Assembly: GCA_032622095.1 (NCBI GenBank)
Contig: CP136069.1
Span: 12,944,450 to 13,008,449, forward strand
Direction of reading: 5' to 3'
Length of the DNA: 64,000 bases
From: Siphonodentalium dalli
Taxonomy: Eukaryota; Mollusca; Scaphopoda; Gadilida; Siphonodentaliidae
A model generated the notes under the pieces. That model worked only from the letters and a program-made list of their open reading frames with translations, was not told the origin of the DNA and ran no database searches. This document shows positions 1 to 10,440 of the stretch, piece after piece. How positions within the stretch are numbered: position 1 is the first letter of the stretch; every line of letters begins with the position of its first letter. The translations under genes were made by a program, and so were the position numbers.

Positions 1-195
1 AAGAGAATGCATTGGCCTAAAAAAACAACTTTTTTTAACACTTTTTACCATTTTTTCTTACATTCTTTAACAATTTTATAATTTTTAATGTGTTAAGCCA
101 ATGCATTCTCTTATATATGCGAGGCGACCTATGGTCGACTCGCATATATAAGAGAATGCATTGGCACAGGGCCCTTCTGTTGGGTAAAGGGTTAA
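1..195 (+). mobile_element. Double-hairpin TTAA MITE, family I (left end outside the window)
   Basis: The window opens in the last bases of a first 69-bp hairpin. An AT-rich spacer follows, then a complete hairpin at 97-165, then a short arm ending GTTGGGTAAAGGG and TTAA at 192-195. The end matches the termini of the copies at 1358-1746 and 63250-63714. A TTAA target and a terminus starting CCC (read inward) are typical of piggyBac-type elements. There is no coding capacity, so it is non-autonomous. The hairpin stem pairs GCCAATGCATTCTC with its complement and continues to about 33 bp around a TAT loop. Confidence 0.8.
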
Positions 196-324
196 TAGAT
201 TCTAGGATGGGTGGCCTGTAATATAAACAAAAGAACAACACATGCGCCATCCGCAACTCATTTGATAAAAGATTCTTCATTAAGATGTGCATTGTGTTCT
301 GTCTGTATATCATCATAAACTTAC

Positions 325-888
325 CTTGTCCTCTATATATCATGGTTACTCTGCAGTCCGGCCACATACAAGAAATCATCGGATACATCATCTCTCCTTT
401 CGGCAAATTTCCAAATGCTATTCCAAAGTAATCATGATCCGATGCGAACATAAGCTGACCAGCATCACAGTCAAGGTACATGTAAAACTTGTCTGGAAAT
501 GCTTTCATGGTGCACGGGTATTTTTTCTGTGGCTTGTTAGCATAATAAGCTCGTTTTGCTCTGAGGTCGATTCCCCATGAGTCCTTATTTGCACCAACAA
601 GAGCGATTTTCCCTTTCTTGTATACGGCTGCGTTCCCTGTTCCAACACCTACTCCTGCTGTAGTACCCCGGTCTTGTTCATAATAATGGATCTCGAAAAC
701 ATGTTTTCCAGAAATGAAACCCCTCCCCCATTGGGCGGCGTCCGTATCAAATTTTCCAGTGCGATGGCGATGCACGGTGTTTTGATCGAGTGCCATGAAC
801 CCGTCCGACATTCTTCCAAATGAGTCGTTGGCTGTAGCTGGGTCCAGTGTTGCCGAATAAACCCATTGGGGTATCTGCTCTGTTAGAC
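325..888 (-). CDS. Internal exon of an SPSB-like SPRY-domain / SOCS-box protein (partial gene)
   Basis: The minus-strand frame encodes about 185 residues of a SPRY domain of the SPSB family, which acts as substrate receptor in cullin-RING E3 ligases. Visible family landmarks are the LHRH-like 'VHRHRTG', 'GKHVFEIHY', 'RGTTAGVGVG', 'ALVGANKDSWGIDL', 'YLDCDAGQLMF' and the closing 'YPMISCMWPDC', which aligns with the VSAVWGHC segment of vertebrate SPSBs. The exon ends at 325 in CAAG/GTAAGT, a strong 5' splice site, phase 1. It most likely starts at 888 after a pyrimidine-rich tract ending TTTAG. The open frame runs on upstream to 985, but that part is a dispersed hairpin repeat (see 919-1010) and is not exon. 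The SOCS box is not in this exon and should lie beyond position 1; 5' exons were not found. Family assignment is firm; the exact subfamily is not. Confidence 0.82.
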
Positions 889-918
889 CTAAAGTAAGAG
901 ACAGAAGCCTGTATATAG

Positions 919-1010
919 TGTGTCTAACCCATAGAGAGCCCCACGCAGACTGAAGCAGACAACACTCCGTAGTGCATTCTTCCATCTGTGTGAGGCTCCA
1001 TGTGGGTTAA
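919..1010. repeat. Short hairpin repeat (copy 1 of the 'gagcccca' family)
   Basis: About 92 bp with imperfectly inverted ends: AACCCATAGAGAGCCCC on the left and GAGGCTCCATGTGGGTT on the right. Related segments lie at 1046-1137 and inside the MITEs at about 3690-3770, 8595-8680 and 10850-10915. It overlaps the open frame upstream of the SPSB-like exon, which explains that extension. Confidence 0.75.
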
Positions 1011-1045
1011 ACATCAAAGCCCTATATGTACAAGTCTGAGTTTAG

Positions 1046-1137
1046 TGTGTCTAACCCATAGGGAGCCCCATAGAGATTGAAACAGACGACACTGCGTAGT
1101 GCATACTTCCACATGTGTGAGGCTCCATGTGAGGTTT
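1046..1137. repeat. Short hairpin repeat (copy 2)
   Basis: Diverged direct copy of 919-1010 with the same GTGTGTCTAACCCATAG start and GTGTGAGGCTCCATGTG end. Confidence 0.75.
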
Positions 1138-1203
1138 GAGATGGATGTCTTACATTAGTATTATTTTACTGACCAATTCTGGATATAGCATGTCTGACAT
1201 TTT

Positions 1204-1259
1204 AGAATGAGGTCCCCACAGGGTAATTTACAAAACTCACCCTCTGGGGACCTCATTCT
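1204..1259. repeat. Inverted repeat with AGAATGAGGTCCCC arms
   Basis: AGAATGAGGTCCCC pairs with GGGGACCTCATTCT around a loop of about 28 bp. A related, inverted and longer copy lies at 1823-1920, so MITE 1358-1746 is bracketed by the two. Nothing coding. Confidence 0.7.
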
Positions 1260-1357
1260 GCTTAGGCCTCATCTGTGTCAAATTAACATGATTTTTTTAG
1301 TAACTTTTTCCTTCTGTTGAGTTCAATATCCCCTAATTTGAAGAAGATGAAATGCTA

Positions 1358-1746
1358 TTAACCCTTTACCCAACAGAACGGCCCTGTGCCAATGCATTCT
1401 CTTATATATGCGAGTCGACCATAGGTCGCCTCGCATATATAAGAGAATGCATTGGCTTAACACATTAAAAATTATAAAATTGTTAAAGAATGTAAGAAAA
1501 AATGGTAAAAAGTGTTAAAAAAATTTTTTTTTAGGCCAATGCATTCTCTTATATATGCGAGGCGACCTATGGTCGACTCGCATATATAAGAGAATGCATT
1601 GGCACAGGGCATAACTGTAACTATCACAATGTGATCAAGGAGCCGGTTCCAATGATATCCATATTTCTATGGTTCTATTGAGACAGACCGAAGATATTTT
1701 AGGCTGTTGAAGCTTGTTTTGGCCGGTTTGTTGGGTAAAGGGTTAA
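1358..1746 (-). mobile_element. Double-hairpin TTAA MITE, family I (complete)
   Basis: TTAA at both ends (1358-1361, 1743-1746) and termini CCCTTTACCCAAC / GTTGGGTAAAGGG. Two 69-bp hairpins in opposite orientation (1388-1456, 1535-1603) flank an AT-rich spacer. A long arm of about 135 bp lies on the right. The element at 63250-63714 has the same parts in the other orientation, with the long arm on its left. No ORF. Assignment to a piggyBac-type mobilising system rests on TTAA plus CCC ends. Confidence 0.88.
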
Positions 1747-1822
1747 TCGAGGTAACTAATGGGTGAACGTCACCAACTTCAATTGAGGAACTTCTATCTT
1801 ATCCTAGGTCTCCCATAGCAGT

Positions 1823-1920
1823 TGAGGCCTAAGCAGAATGAGGTTCCCAGAGTGCAAATATGGTGACACTAGCTAGGACACCATGCAAAATAGCATCAAT
1901 GGGGACCTCATTTTGCAAAT
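1823..1920. repeat. Second copy of the GAATGAGGTTCCC inverted repeat
   Basis: Starts TGAGGCCTAAGCAGAATGAGG and ends GGGGACCTCATTTTGC, so it is an inverted relative of 1204-1275. The middle holds unrelated sequence. Confidence 0.6.
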
Positions 1921-2080
1921 GTCAACACACTATTTCAAAGCTTGCAGACACATTGACATACAATCATACATTGATTATTATGATTTTGTGAGGCCTTGCA
2001 GTGTCAGACAAATAAAACTTGTAAGTATAATAATATTAAATATGTATGGATGTTTGTTGAACTAATTATCTGAACATTTC

Positions 2081-2299
2081 TTAACCCTTTGAGTGCCAGG
2101 GGCAGATCTCATCGGCCCTAAACCTACAAAATAAGTCTGTTAAAGAATATAAGAATAAATTATTTTTAAAAAAATGTTAAGCCAATGCATTCTCTTATAT
2201 ATGCGAGGCGACCTATGGTCAACTCGCATATATAAGAGAATGCATTGGCACAGGGTAAATGGGTTGATACAAAAATCGACCTGGCACTCAAAGGGTTAA
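2081..2299 (+). mobile_element. Single-hairpin TTAA MITE, family II
   Basis: TTAA CCCTTTGAGTGCCAGG at the left and CCTGGCACTCAAAGGG TTAA at the right. One 69-bp hairpin (2181-2249) lies near the right end. Its left part, including 'aacctacaaaataagtctg', matches the family II copy at 49102-49575. The flanks (TGTTGAACTAATTATCTGAACATTT and AGGAACAACTCGTCA, given here in part as landmarks) resemble the uninterrupted stretch at about 4070-4115, which acts as an approximate empty site. Confidence 0.85.
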
Positions 2300-2537
2300 A
2301 GGAACAACTCGTCACTGACAGATTAGATATGAAGTCCAACAGATCACTCTCAGATACACATGTAAGCACGCGAAATCTAATTAGAACTCACTAAGTGCTA
2401 CACATATTTACTGCACAGAAGATCCAACGTTAGTGACATCTTGATCTGTGACTTTGGCATCTAACTGGGCCGACAATGGTCCCACCATAATTAAACCCGC
2501 GCATGTTGAGAATGACACGTACGGAATTTAAAAACTA

Positions 2538-2750
2538 CAGTAATGCTCTAATTAATCGACTCCTTAAACACAGCAGAATTATGGGTAACTTTTCAGGATT
2601 TAGTCGGAAATATGGCTTGTTGCCATTCATCGGAAAGCTCTCGGGGAGAGCTTTCCGATGAATGGCAACAAGCCATATTTCCGACTAAATCCTGAAAAGT
2701 TACCCATAATTCTGCTGTGTTTAAGGAGTCGATTAATTAGAGCATTACTG
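2538..2750. mobile_element. Palindromic Tc1/mariner-type MITE with TA target duplication (copy 1)
   Basis: A near-perfect 213-bp palindrome starting CAGTAATGCTCTAATTAAT and ending in its reverse complement. TA lies at 2536-2537 and 2751-2752. The arms are about 100 bp and meet at AGCTCTCGGGGAGAGCT. A second copy is at 46853-47061. CAGT ends with TA duplication suggest mobilisation by a Tc1/mariner transposase. No ORF. Confidence 0.9.
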
Positions 2751-2752
2751 TA

Positions 2753-3444
2753 TGTTCAATCCTATGCTTCATTCAGCTAAATGTATATCCGGGCAAATTT
2801 TTCGTAGTGCAGAAGGCCAGGGGTTCTAATTTATAGTGAATAGATGTTATCAAAATTTTAAACACTATTGAAATAATTCGCTGAAAATTGGTAAATGGTT
2901 TGATGCGGGAGGACCGACTGAAATATTCCTGTTTCATGTGAATGCACACATGATTGTTGTGCGTTTTCTGTTTTACGATTAGAAACACAGATATTCCCAA
3001 ATCGTATGCGTGAAAATTACTTCCTGTATGGTCCGTTTTGGTGATACCGTCCGATGTGGTGATACCAGGTACACAGGACAAAATTGCGGATGAAGATGAA
3101 TAACTCTAAAATCAAGTGGTAATGCCTGGTAATGTGGCCAAATTTTTTTATAACAAAATGATAATATGGTCATATTTCGTTGAACAACATGTTGATAAAT
3201 AACACGTTTTGGGAAATGTTTACCATAGTTGACAGCGGTCAGCATTATTTTTTTGTAATAAATCGATTCTGATAACTAAAGCGTATTTTGAAGAAATGTT
3301 GTTGTAACTTGATGATATGGGGACCGTCTGATCGGATTGAGTACCTTTAACTCGTTGTTAAGAAAAGTTAATTCATTATTAACATTTTCTATACTAAATG
3401 AATTCTCCAATTTAGTTATGAAAGTATACATTATAGTCTATTAT
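2753..3444. other. Unique AT-rich sequence, no gene seen
   Basis: Short open frames are present on the minus strand, but none has a recognisable motif or codon pattern. I see no RNA gene or repeat array. Confidence 0.4.
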
Positions 3445-3954
3445 TTAACCCTTTCAGTGCCAAGTCCGATTTTTGTATCAAGTTATCAACCCATATTTCC
3501 TTGATCATTTTTCAAATTTATTGATTATAATAATGTGATACATTGATGGAAAGAGCTCTAAGAGCCCTGTGCCAATGCATTCTCTTATATATGCGAGTCG
3601 ACCATAGGTCGCCTCGCATATATAAGAGAATGCATTGGCTTAAAAATATTTTTTAATTGTTTCTTGTATTCTTTAACAATTTTATAATTTCACCCATACA
3701 GAGCCCCAGACATGAGCAGACGACACTCTTCTATATACTTCTATATATGTGTGGGGCTCCCTGCAGGCCGGGTAATGAATGTTTATTATTTTATGTCCTA
3801 AAAATTGTAAGAATAATTTATAAAAAAAAATGATAAAAAATTGTTAGGCCAATGCATTCTCTTATATATGCGAGGCGACCTATGGTCGACTCGCATATAT
3901 AAGAGAATGCATTGGCACAGGGTAAAAAATCGGACTTGGCACTGAAAGGGTTGA
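3445..3954 (+). mobile_element. Double-hairpin TTAA MITE, family II, with internal 'gagcccca' hairpin
   Basis: Left end TTAA CCCTTTCAGTGCCAAG. Right end CTTGGCACTGAAAGGG followed by TTGA, a one-base decay of TTAA. Hairpins at 3571-3639 and 3848-3916 point in opposite directions. The segment between them contains the short GAGCCCC...GTGTGGGGCTCC hairpin and is nearly the same as in the element at 8403-8880, although the outer termini of that element are unrelated. Confidence 0.85.
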
Positions 3955-4184
3955 TTGGAGGGATGTTAAGGATATATGAGCCGACAATAGTCAATCGAAA
4001 GGAAAATGCAGAAGAAATCATATTCATTGTGGGAAATGTTCAGATAATAAGTTCAACAAATGGTCTTTTGTTGAACTTATTATCTGAACATTTTCTGAGG
4101 GAACTACTCGTTATATTATATTTCATGTCTATATGTGTTGGGTGTGCTTTCGTTCCGCTAAGTTCAAATAAAATATTGTTTAAA

Positions 4185-5797
4185 CAAGCTACTCGTCAAT
4201 TAATATTTAGTACAGAAAGAGTTAATAAGGAACCTACTCGTCAATGAATATTTAGTATAGAAAGGGTTAATAAGGTAACTACTCACATCAATGAGTATTT
4301 AGTATAGGAAGGGTTAATAAGGTAACTACTCATCAATGAGTATTTAGTACAGAACGTGTTAATAAGGGAACTACTCATCAATGAGTATTTAGTATAAAAG
4401 GGTTAATAAGGGAACTACTTATCAATGAGTATTTAGTATAAAAAGGGTTAATAAGGGAACTACTCATCAATGAGTATTTAGTACAGAAAGGGTTAATAAG
4501 GGAACTACTCATCAATGAGTATTTAGTATAAAAAGGGTTAATAAGGGAACTACTCATCAATGAGTATTTAGTACAGAAAGGATTCATACAGTAACTACTC
4601 ATCAATGAGTATTTAGTATAAAAATGGTTAATAAGGGAACTACTCATCAATGAGTATTTAGTACAGAAATGATTCATCCGGTAACTACTCATCAATGAGT
4701 ATTTAGTATAAAAAGGGTTAATAAGGAAAATACTCATCAATGAGTATTTAGTACAGAAAGGGTTAATAAGGTAACTACTCATCAATGAGTATTTAGTATC
4801 AAAAGAGTTCATAATGTAACTACTTATCAATGAGTATTTAGTATAAAAAGGGTTAATGAGGGAACTACTCATCAATGAGCATTTAGTATAAAAAGGGTTA
4901 ATATGGGGAACTACTCATCAATGAGTATTTAGTATAAAAAGGGTTAATAAGGGAACTATTCATCAATGAGTATTTAGTATAAAAAGGGTTAATGAGGGAA
5001 CTATTCATCAATGAGTATTTAGTAAAGAAAGGATTCATACGGTAACAACTCATCAATGAGTATTTAGTATAAAAATAGTTCATAAGGTAACTACTCATCA
5101 ATTGAGTATTTAGTATAAAAAGGGTTAATAAGGGAACTTCTCATCAATGAGTGTATAGTATAAAAAGGGTTAATAAGGTAACTACTCATCAATGAGTATG
5201 TAGTATAAACGGTTAATAAGGGAACTACTCATCAATGAGTATTTAGTATAAAAAGGGTTAATGAGGGAACTACTCATCAATGAGTATTTAGTATAAAAAG
5301 GATTTATATGGTAACTAATCATCAATGAGTATTTAGTACAGAAGGGTTAATATGGTAACTACTCATCAATGAGTATTTAGTATAAAATGGTTAATAAGGG
5401 AACTACTCATCAATGAGTATTTAGTATAAAAAAGGTTAATTAGGGAACTACTCATCAATGAGTATTTAATATAAAAAAGAGTTCATAAGGTAACTACTCA
5501 TCAATGAGTATTTAGTACAGAAAGGATGCACAAGGTAACTACTCATCAATGAGTATTTAGTATAAAAAGAGTTCATAGGGTAACTACTCATCAATGAGTA
5601 TTTAGTACAGAAATGGTTAATAAGGTAACTACTCATCAATGAGTATTTAGTATCAAAAGAGTTCATAAGGTAACTACTCATCAATGAGTATTTAGTACAG
5701 AAATGGTTAATAAGGTAACAACTCATCAATGAGTATTTAGTATAAAAATAGTTCATAAGTTTACTACTCATCAATGAGTATTTAGTATAGGAATCAT
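4185..5797. repeat. 45-bp minisatellite, about 36 copies
   Basis: The monomer contains GGAACTACTCATCAATGAG, then TATTTAGTA, A-rich sequence and GGGTTAATAA. TACTCAT-CA-ATGAGTA is a perfect small palindrome in nearly every copy. Because 45 is a multiple of three, minus-strand frames stay open (15-residue repeats), but there is no sign of a real gene. A diverged single monomer lies at about 53140-53190. The GGGTTAA portion resembles the right ends of the TTAA MITEs. Confidence 0.92.
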
Positions 5798-6175
5798 GGA
5801 AATAATTAAATGTTTATTAGTTTATATGTAATTACCAAAATGATATGGTGGTGGGATTGGAGGACAAGTGCTCGCCGCTTAGATGTGCCTCCTCTTCCGA
5901 AGTCACAAAAATAATTCAATCTCGAGCTGGGACCTGCGGTGTTTGTTCAATGTTATAACGTTCCCCGTCAAAGCAGGTTTAATAACATCGCAAAGTTCCC
6001 AGGTTATGTACTGGTGGAATGTGATCTCTACGGATGTAGCCAGAGTAGAGATTCGTGTCATGATTTACCTGTCGCCATGTCCACTCTTGATGGTCGACCC
6101 ATGACTATCTGCTCACCTTTTCTGTTGTATGGTGATGTTCCGATATTCAGGACCGCTCCCACGCCATCATCGACA
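5798..6175. other. Unique sequence between two tandem arrays
   Basis: Two overlapping plus-strand frames are open here. Neither shows a known motif, and I do not call a gene. Confidence 0.35.
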
Positions 6176-6202
6176 GCCTACCACCCCCCCCCATACCCCC
6201 TC

Positions 6203-6590
6203 CCCCTGTCGTCACGTCCACTCTCTTGTGAACTTGTGTGTTTTTGAACTCACCTTTTCTGCTGCGTGGACCCCCCCCCCCCCCGCGACGTCACGTCCAC
6301 TCTCTGTGTGAACTTGTGTGTTTTTGAACTCACCTTTTCTGCTGCGTGGACCCCCCCCCCCCCCGCGACGTCACGTCCACTCTCTTGTGAACTTGTGTGT
6401 TTTTGAACTCACCTTTTCTGCTGCGTGGACCCCCCCCCCCCCGCGACGTCACGTCCACTCTCTTGTGAACTTGTGTGTTTTTTAACTCACCTTTTTCTGC
6501 TGCGTTGACCCCCCCCCCCCCACGACGTCATGTCCACTCGCTTGTGAACTTGTGTGTTTTTGAACTCACCTTTTCTGCTAGAGGCCCCGG
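6203..6590. repeat. About 80-bp tandem repeat with long C tracts, about five copies
   Basis: Each unit has CTGCTGCGTGGA, a run of about 14 C, CGCGACGTCACGTCCACTC, and CTTGTGAACTTGTGTGTTT. ACGTCACGTCC and GACGTC appear in every unit. The C-run lengths differ slightly and the last unit loses its C tract. Confidence 0.88.
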
Positions 6591-6599
6591 ATGTTCCGA

Positions 6600-8400
6600 A
6601 ATTCAGGACACCATCAATTGCACTATCGGCCGCATCGTTTGCTTGATCGACCCTCTGTCTGCCTTGTGAACCCAGTATCATTCCCATAATTTATATTCTT
6701 AGATTTTCAGCTGAAACGACATTGTTTTCTAATCAGTATAACACGAGTAGACTTTAACGAGTTTGCGCAGTTAAATATGATCATCTCTTCCTATGTGTTA
6801 TATAAACACCTCAAAAAAGTAAGCCCCCCACCCAAATATAACAGACCATATATTCAAAGATATTGGTACGATTGTTGTGAAATTTGGAGCGGTTATTCTT
6901 TACGGTAATGTTTGTTAAAGTTGCATCTTTTCGAATGAGCCTAAAGAAGTGTTGCGAGCAGGCTATTCTCTCACAATTTTATTCAATCGAATAGTCGCCC
7001 AATCTTTGTTTTAATTATACAATTTTCCATCTGCAGTCTGTTCCATTAACCAATAACAAAATAAATGAAAAACACACTGATAAAATACATGTATTCTTAG
7101 CAACAGTTAATGGCAGAAACACAGGGGCTTAATTGCAAAACGTGTTCGCTGTCTGCCCCGTACCCCCCCCCCCCCCACCCACCCACCATGCAGCACTGTC
7201 ATTATGTGCCACACCAACTAGTAGGCCTATATATGAGACCGATGACAACCATCACGTAAAATCAGGCACGTATTTTTGGATGGTTCACAAGGGCATGCAT
7301 GTTCGGAGTGGGAAATGAAACACATTACAAGACCCTGTGCATGGAGAAAAGGTAATCCCGAAATAAAATATAAATACTTGCTATGTAATAACAAGAAAAC
7401 CAATGTCAGAAATGGTAACGCGCTCAAGGTCATACATTATATACACATGATTGTAATTATAGATTTCGCGAATGACCAGCTCAGAATTCCGTTAAAATAA
7501 CAATAACAACCAGCACCTAATTAACGAACCGGCGGCCGACTCCGCCGTCTCCGACCACAACCCACAGTGGGCTGGAGAACGAAAAAGGTCTATAAAAGTT
7601 GAAATATAAGACTTACAAATTATCTTTTTCATTTATTTTATTTGTAATTGACATAGGTTATCACAAACCAAAAATCACATTATTGACATAACGTTAATTA
7701 ACGACAATAAACGAAATTGAAATTCCCCAACTACACCTTTTACCGGACTCGGCCTCCGGCTCGCAGTTCGACTTTTAATCATCCCAAAATTTTCCATTAT
7801 ATAAATAAAACACACATGTTAATGTCAGCGCCCACAGCTATCTAGAATATCTAGGACAGTATACACGCGGCGCGCGTAATTAACCAGTCTCTTTAAGGGT
7901 AGTCAATCCAATCAGATACTATTTATTTGGCTTCCTTGAGACAGGTCAACGTTGTCGAGTGGCATTCCATATATATGGAGTTTTGAATATTCATGAATTC
8001 CATTTATTCAAAACAAAATCCCGACGAAAGTGACCAATTCACCGAAACTATATAATGTACAGGATACAATCGTATCATCATCATTATAGATATGTATATT
8101 ACTTACCTCCAAATCAATTGTCCACTGTTGGTCAATATATCCAGCGCACCTGCAATCTACATGTGATACTGAACGAGAAAGGTTGTCATCTGAGCATGTA
8201 CAAACCAGAATTACCAACTGTGGTGTATTATGTAACTACGGTAATGTTACCTGATATAATCCCGTATGTATTATGTATGTTGTGTAATTATTCCGTACTT
8301 TATTGAGTAACATTGGTATACCCGAGTTGCCTATTATTGTTTTCAAATACACATTCGATTCTTATAGTTCATCGGATTATAGATTATAGCCCACGATTAA
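6600..8400. other. Mostly unique sequence, no gene seen
   Basis: Contains a C tract at about 7162-7175 followed by ACCC repeats. Several short open frames have no recognisable domains. No array, MITE or RNA gene was seen. Confidence 0.4.
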
Positions 8401-8402
8401 CA

Positions 8403-8880
8403 TATATATGTGACCCGCCATATCAAATCCAGTCGGAAGTCGGGATTTTTTTTACCCTGTGCCAATGCATTATCTTATATATGCGAGTCGACCATAGGTC
8501 GCCTCGCATATATAAGAGAATGCATTGGGCTAACATTTTTTTTTTTACAATTTTAATAATTTGTTCTTGTATTCTTTATCAATTTTATAATTTAACCCAT
8601 ACAGAACTCCAGACAAACATGAGCAGACGACACTCTTCTATATGCTTCTATATATGTGTGGGGCTCCCTGCAGGGTAATGGATGTTTTTTTATTTTATGT
8701 CCTAAAAATTGTAAGAAACATTTATTTAAAAAACATTATAAAAAATTGTTAGGCCAATGCATTCTCTTATATATGTGAGGCGACCTATGGTCGACTCGCA
8801 TATATAAGAGAATGCATTGGCACAGGGTAAAAAAATCCCGACTTCCGACTGGATTTGATATGGCGGGTCACATATATACA
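8403..8880 (+). mobile_element. Double-hairpin MITE, family III (GTGACCCGCC termini)
   Basis: The outer inverted repeats run from TGTGACCCGCCATATC through CCAGTCGGAAGTCGGGATTT to TTTACCCTGTGCC, about 65 bp on each side. They are flanked by TA-rich sequence, so a TA duplication is possible but not resolvable. Hairpins lie at 8461-8529 (one arm base changed) and 8753-8821. The interior, with the GAGCAGACGACACTC hairpin, matches the family II element at 3445-3954. Confidence 0.85.
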
Positions 8881-10440
8881 TGTATATATATAAGCGCATT
8901 ATATACGCACCAAAAACTGTGTTGATAAATTGAGAAAGGGTCGTAATGCAAATTATACAAAATTAAAGTGATGTGAAACACTGCGGTATATAAATAGAGA
9001 ATAATCTTGTTCAAAGTAGTTATTTTTACAAATATTACATGTATATCTAAATTGGCAACACACATCATCATTCTTATATATTAATTAATTGCAGTGATTC
9101 TCGAATGTGAAATTGTTTTCGTTATATAGTTTATCGCAGAGTAGTAGAAGTAACTATTTACAATTGATGATAGTTCAGACGATGATTTCTATGGAGCCGT
9201 GGTACCGTCGATTTGCTTGAAATTTTTGGCGGTGTAAACTAAAATGTTACATTCCTCCAGTTGACATAGACCTGAATTCTAACTTATCAGTTTCACATAC
9301 CGAACAAGTACACAATATGTCTTTAACGTTACACAGTCATACACTTTATGTACAAACTTTTTAATATGTGTATTATATCAACAGAGAGAACTATCAGAAT
9401 AAATCAGAAAAGAGGTGCACTCGTGTCATCAACAGAGTTGGCGCTGGACTCAAGTGTTCTCTTGTCAATTACTTATTGGTGGATAGAACAAAAGTCAACA
9501 GTCTGACCCCCCCCCCCCCTCCCATGGCGCCTGTCGCCTGAAGATTACTATAGACGAGTACCTATAACAAATTGTTGACAAGCTGTTTTTGGTGTCATTT
9601 TGTCGGGAACAACATATCAAAAATCCGCTAAAAATCCGCTTTTGGGAAAATTTTCTAGCTCATTTTGAAAAAAGGTCATATTTGTGGGGTTTTTTATGTA
9701 TGATTTTCCGTTCCTTATGAAATATATACTTGAATTGCATTTAAATTAAAATTATACAGACGACAGGAATATGCAACATAAACAAATTATTATTGTTGTC
9801 ATGAATTTCATGTACAATTCGATTGTCAACGTTCAAAATGGCGGACACAATTGAGACGAAAGTGGTAAAATTGGCCAATGTTCGCTAAATTTCACCAGAT
9901 CGTTTCCATTTATAAGAAATTTGGGTTACATGGCCATTTGTGCCAACATATACCATTTAAAATCAATGTCTGATAATTGTGAGCCATATCACGAGGATTT
10001 GGGAAATGGGCCCTTCAGTTTCCCTCAAATTCGAAATAGATGTACTAAATTTTGACGTAAAATAAGTTATTATTTTAATGCCCAGAATAACCGCAAATCG
10101 ACCACAACAGTGTACTTAATACTCATTAGATGTCAGATATGAACCACTAGTGCCCATTTTAGCAGAAATGATGCCATCACTTCCCAAAATAGGGACAAAA
10201 TGGCTAACGAAAGTAGTAAAATTGGGCAATTTCCACCAAAGTTCAGCAGATTATTTACATTTAGACGAATTTGTTTTATTTCATGCATGGCTAGCACCAC
10301 ATCCTAATCCGATTATGATGAGCTATATGTCGAGAATTTGTCCCTACATTGTCCCATAATGGCGGCGAATATTGCGATCGAAAGTCAAATATTTTAATTT
10401 TGACATTCAATTTGATTTGTAACTAAATCTTCTCATATCG
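8881..10440. other. Unique AT-rich sequence, no gene seen
   Basis: One C tract lies at about 9508-9519. The rest is intron-like sequence without repeats or convincing coding signal. Confidence 0.4.

Noticed and set aside
97-165. Recurring 25-residue frame (…CILLYMR…RIYKRMHW…) in many places
   Set aside because: It is the translation of the 69-bp MITE hairpin and appears in both orientations, so it is not a conserved protein motif.
889-985. N-terminal extension of the SPSB-like frame to an ATG at 985
   Set aside because: The sequence belongs to a dispersed hairpin repeat also present at 1046-1137, and a good splice acceptor sits at 889.
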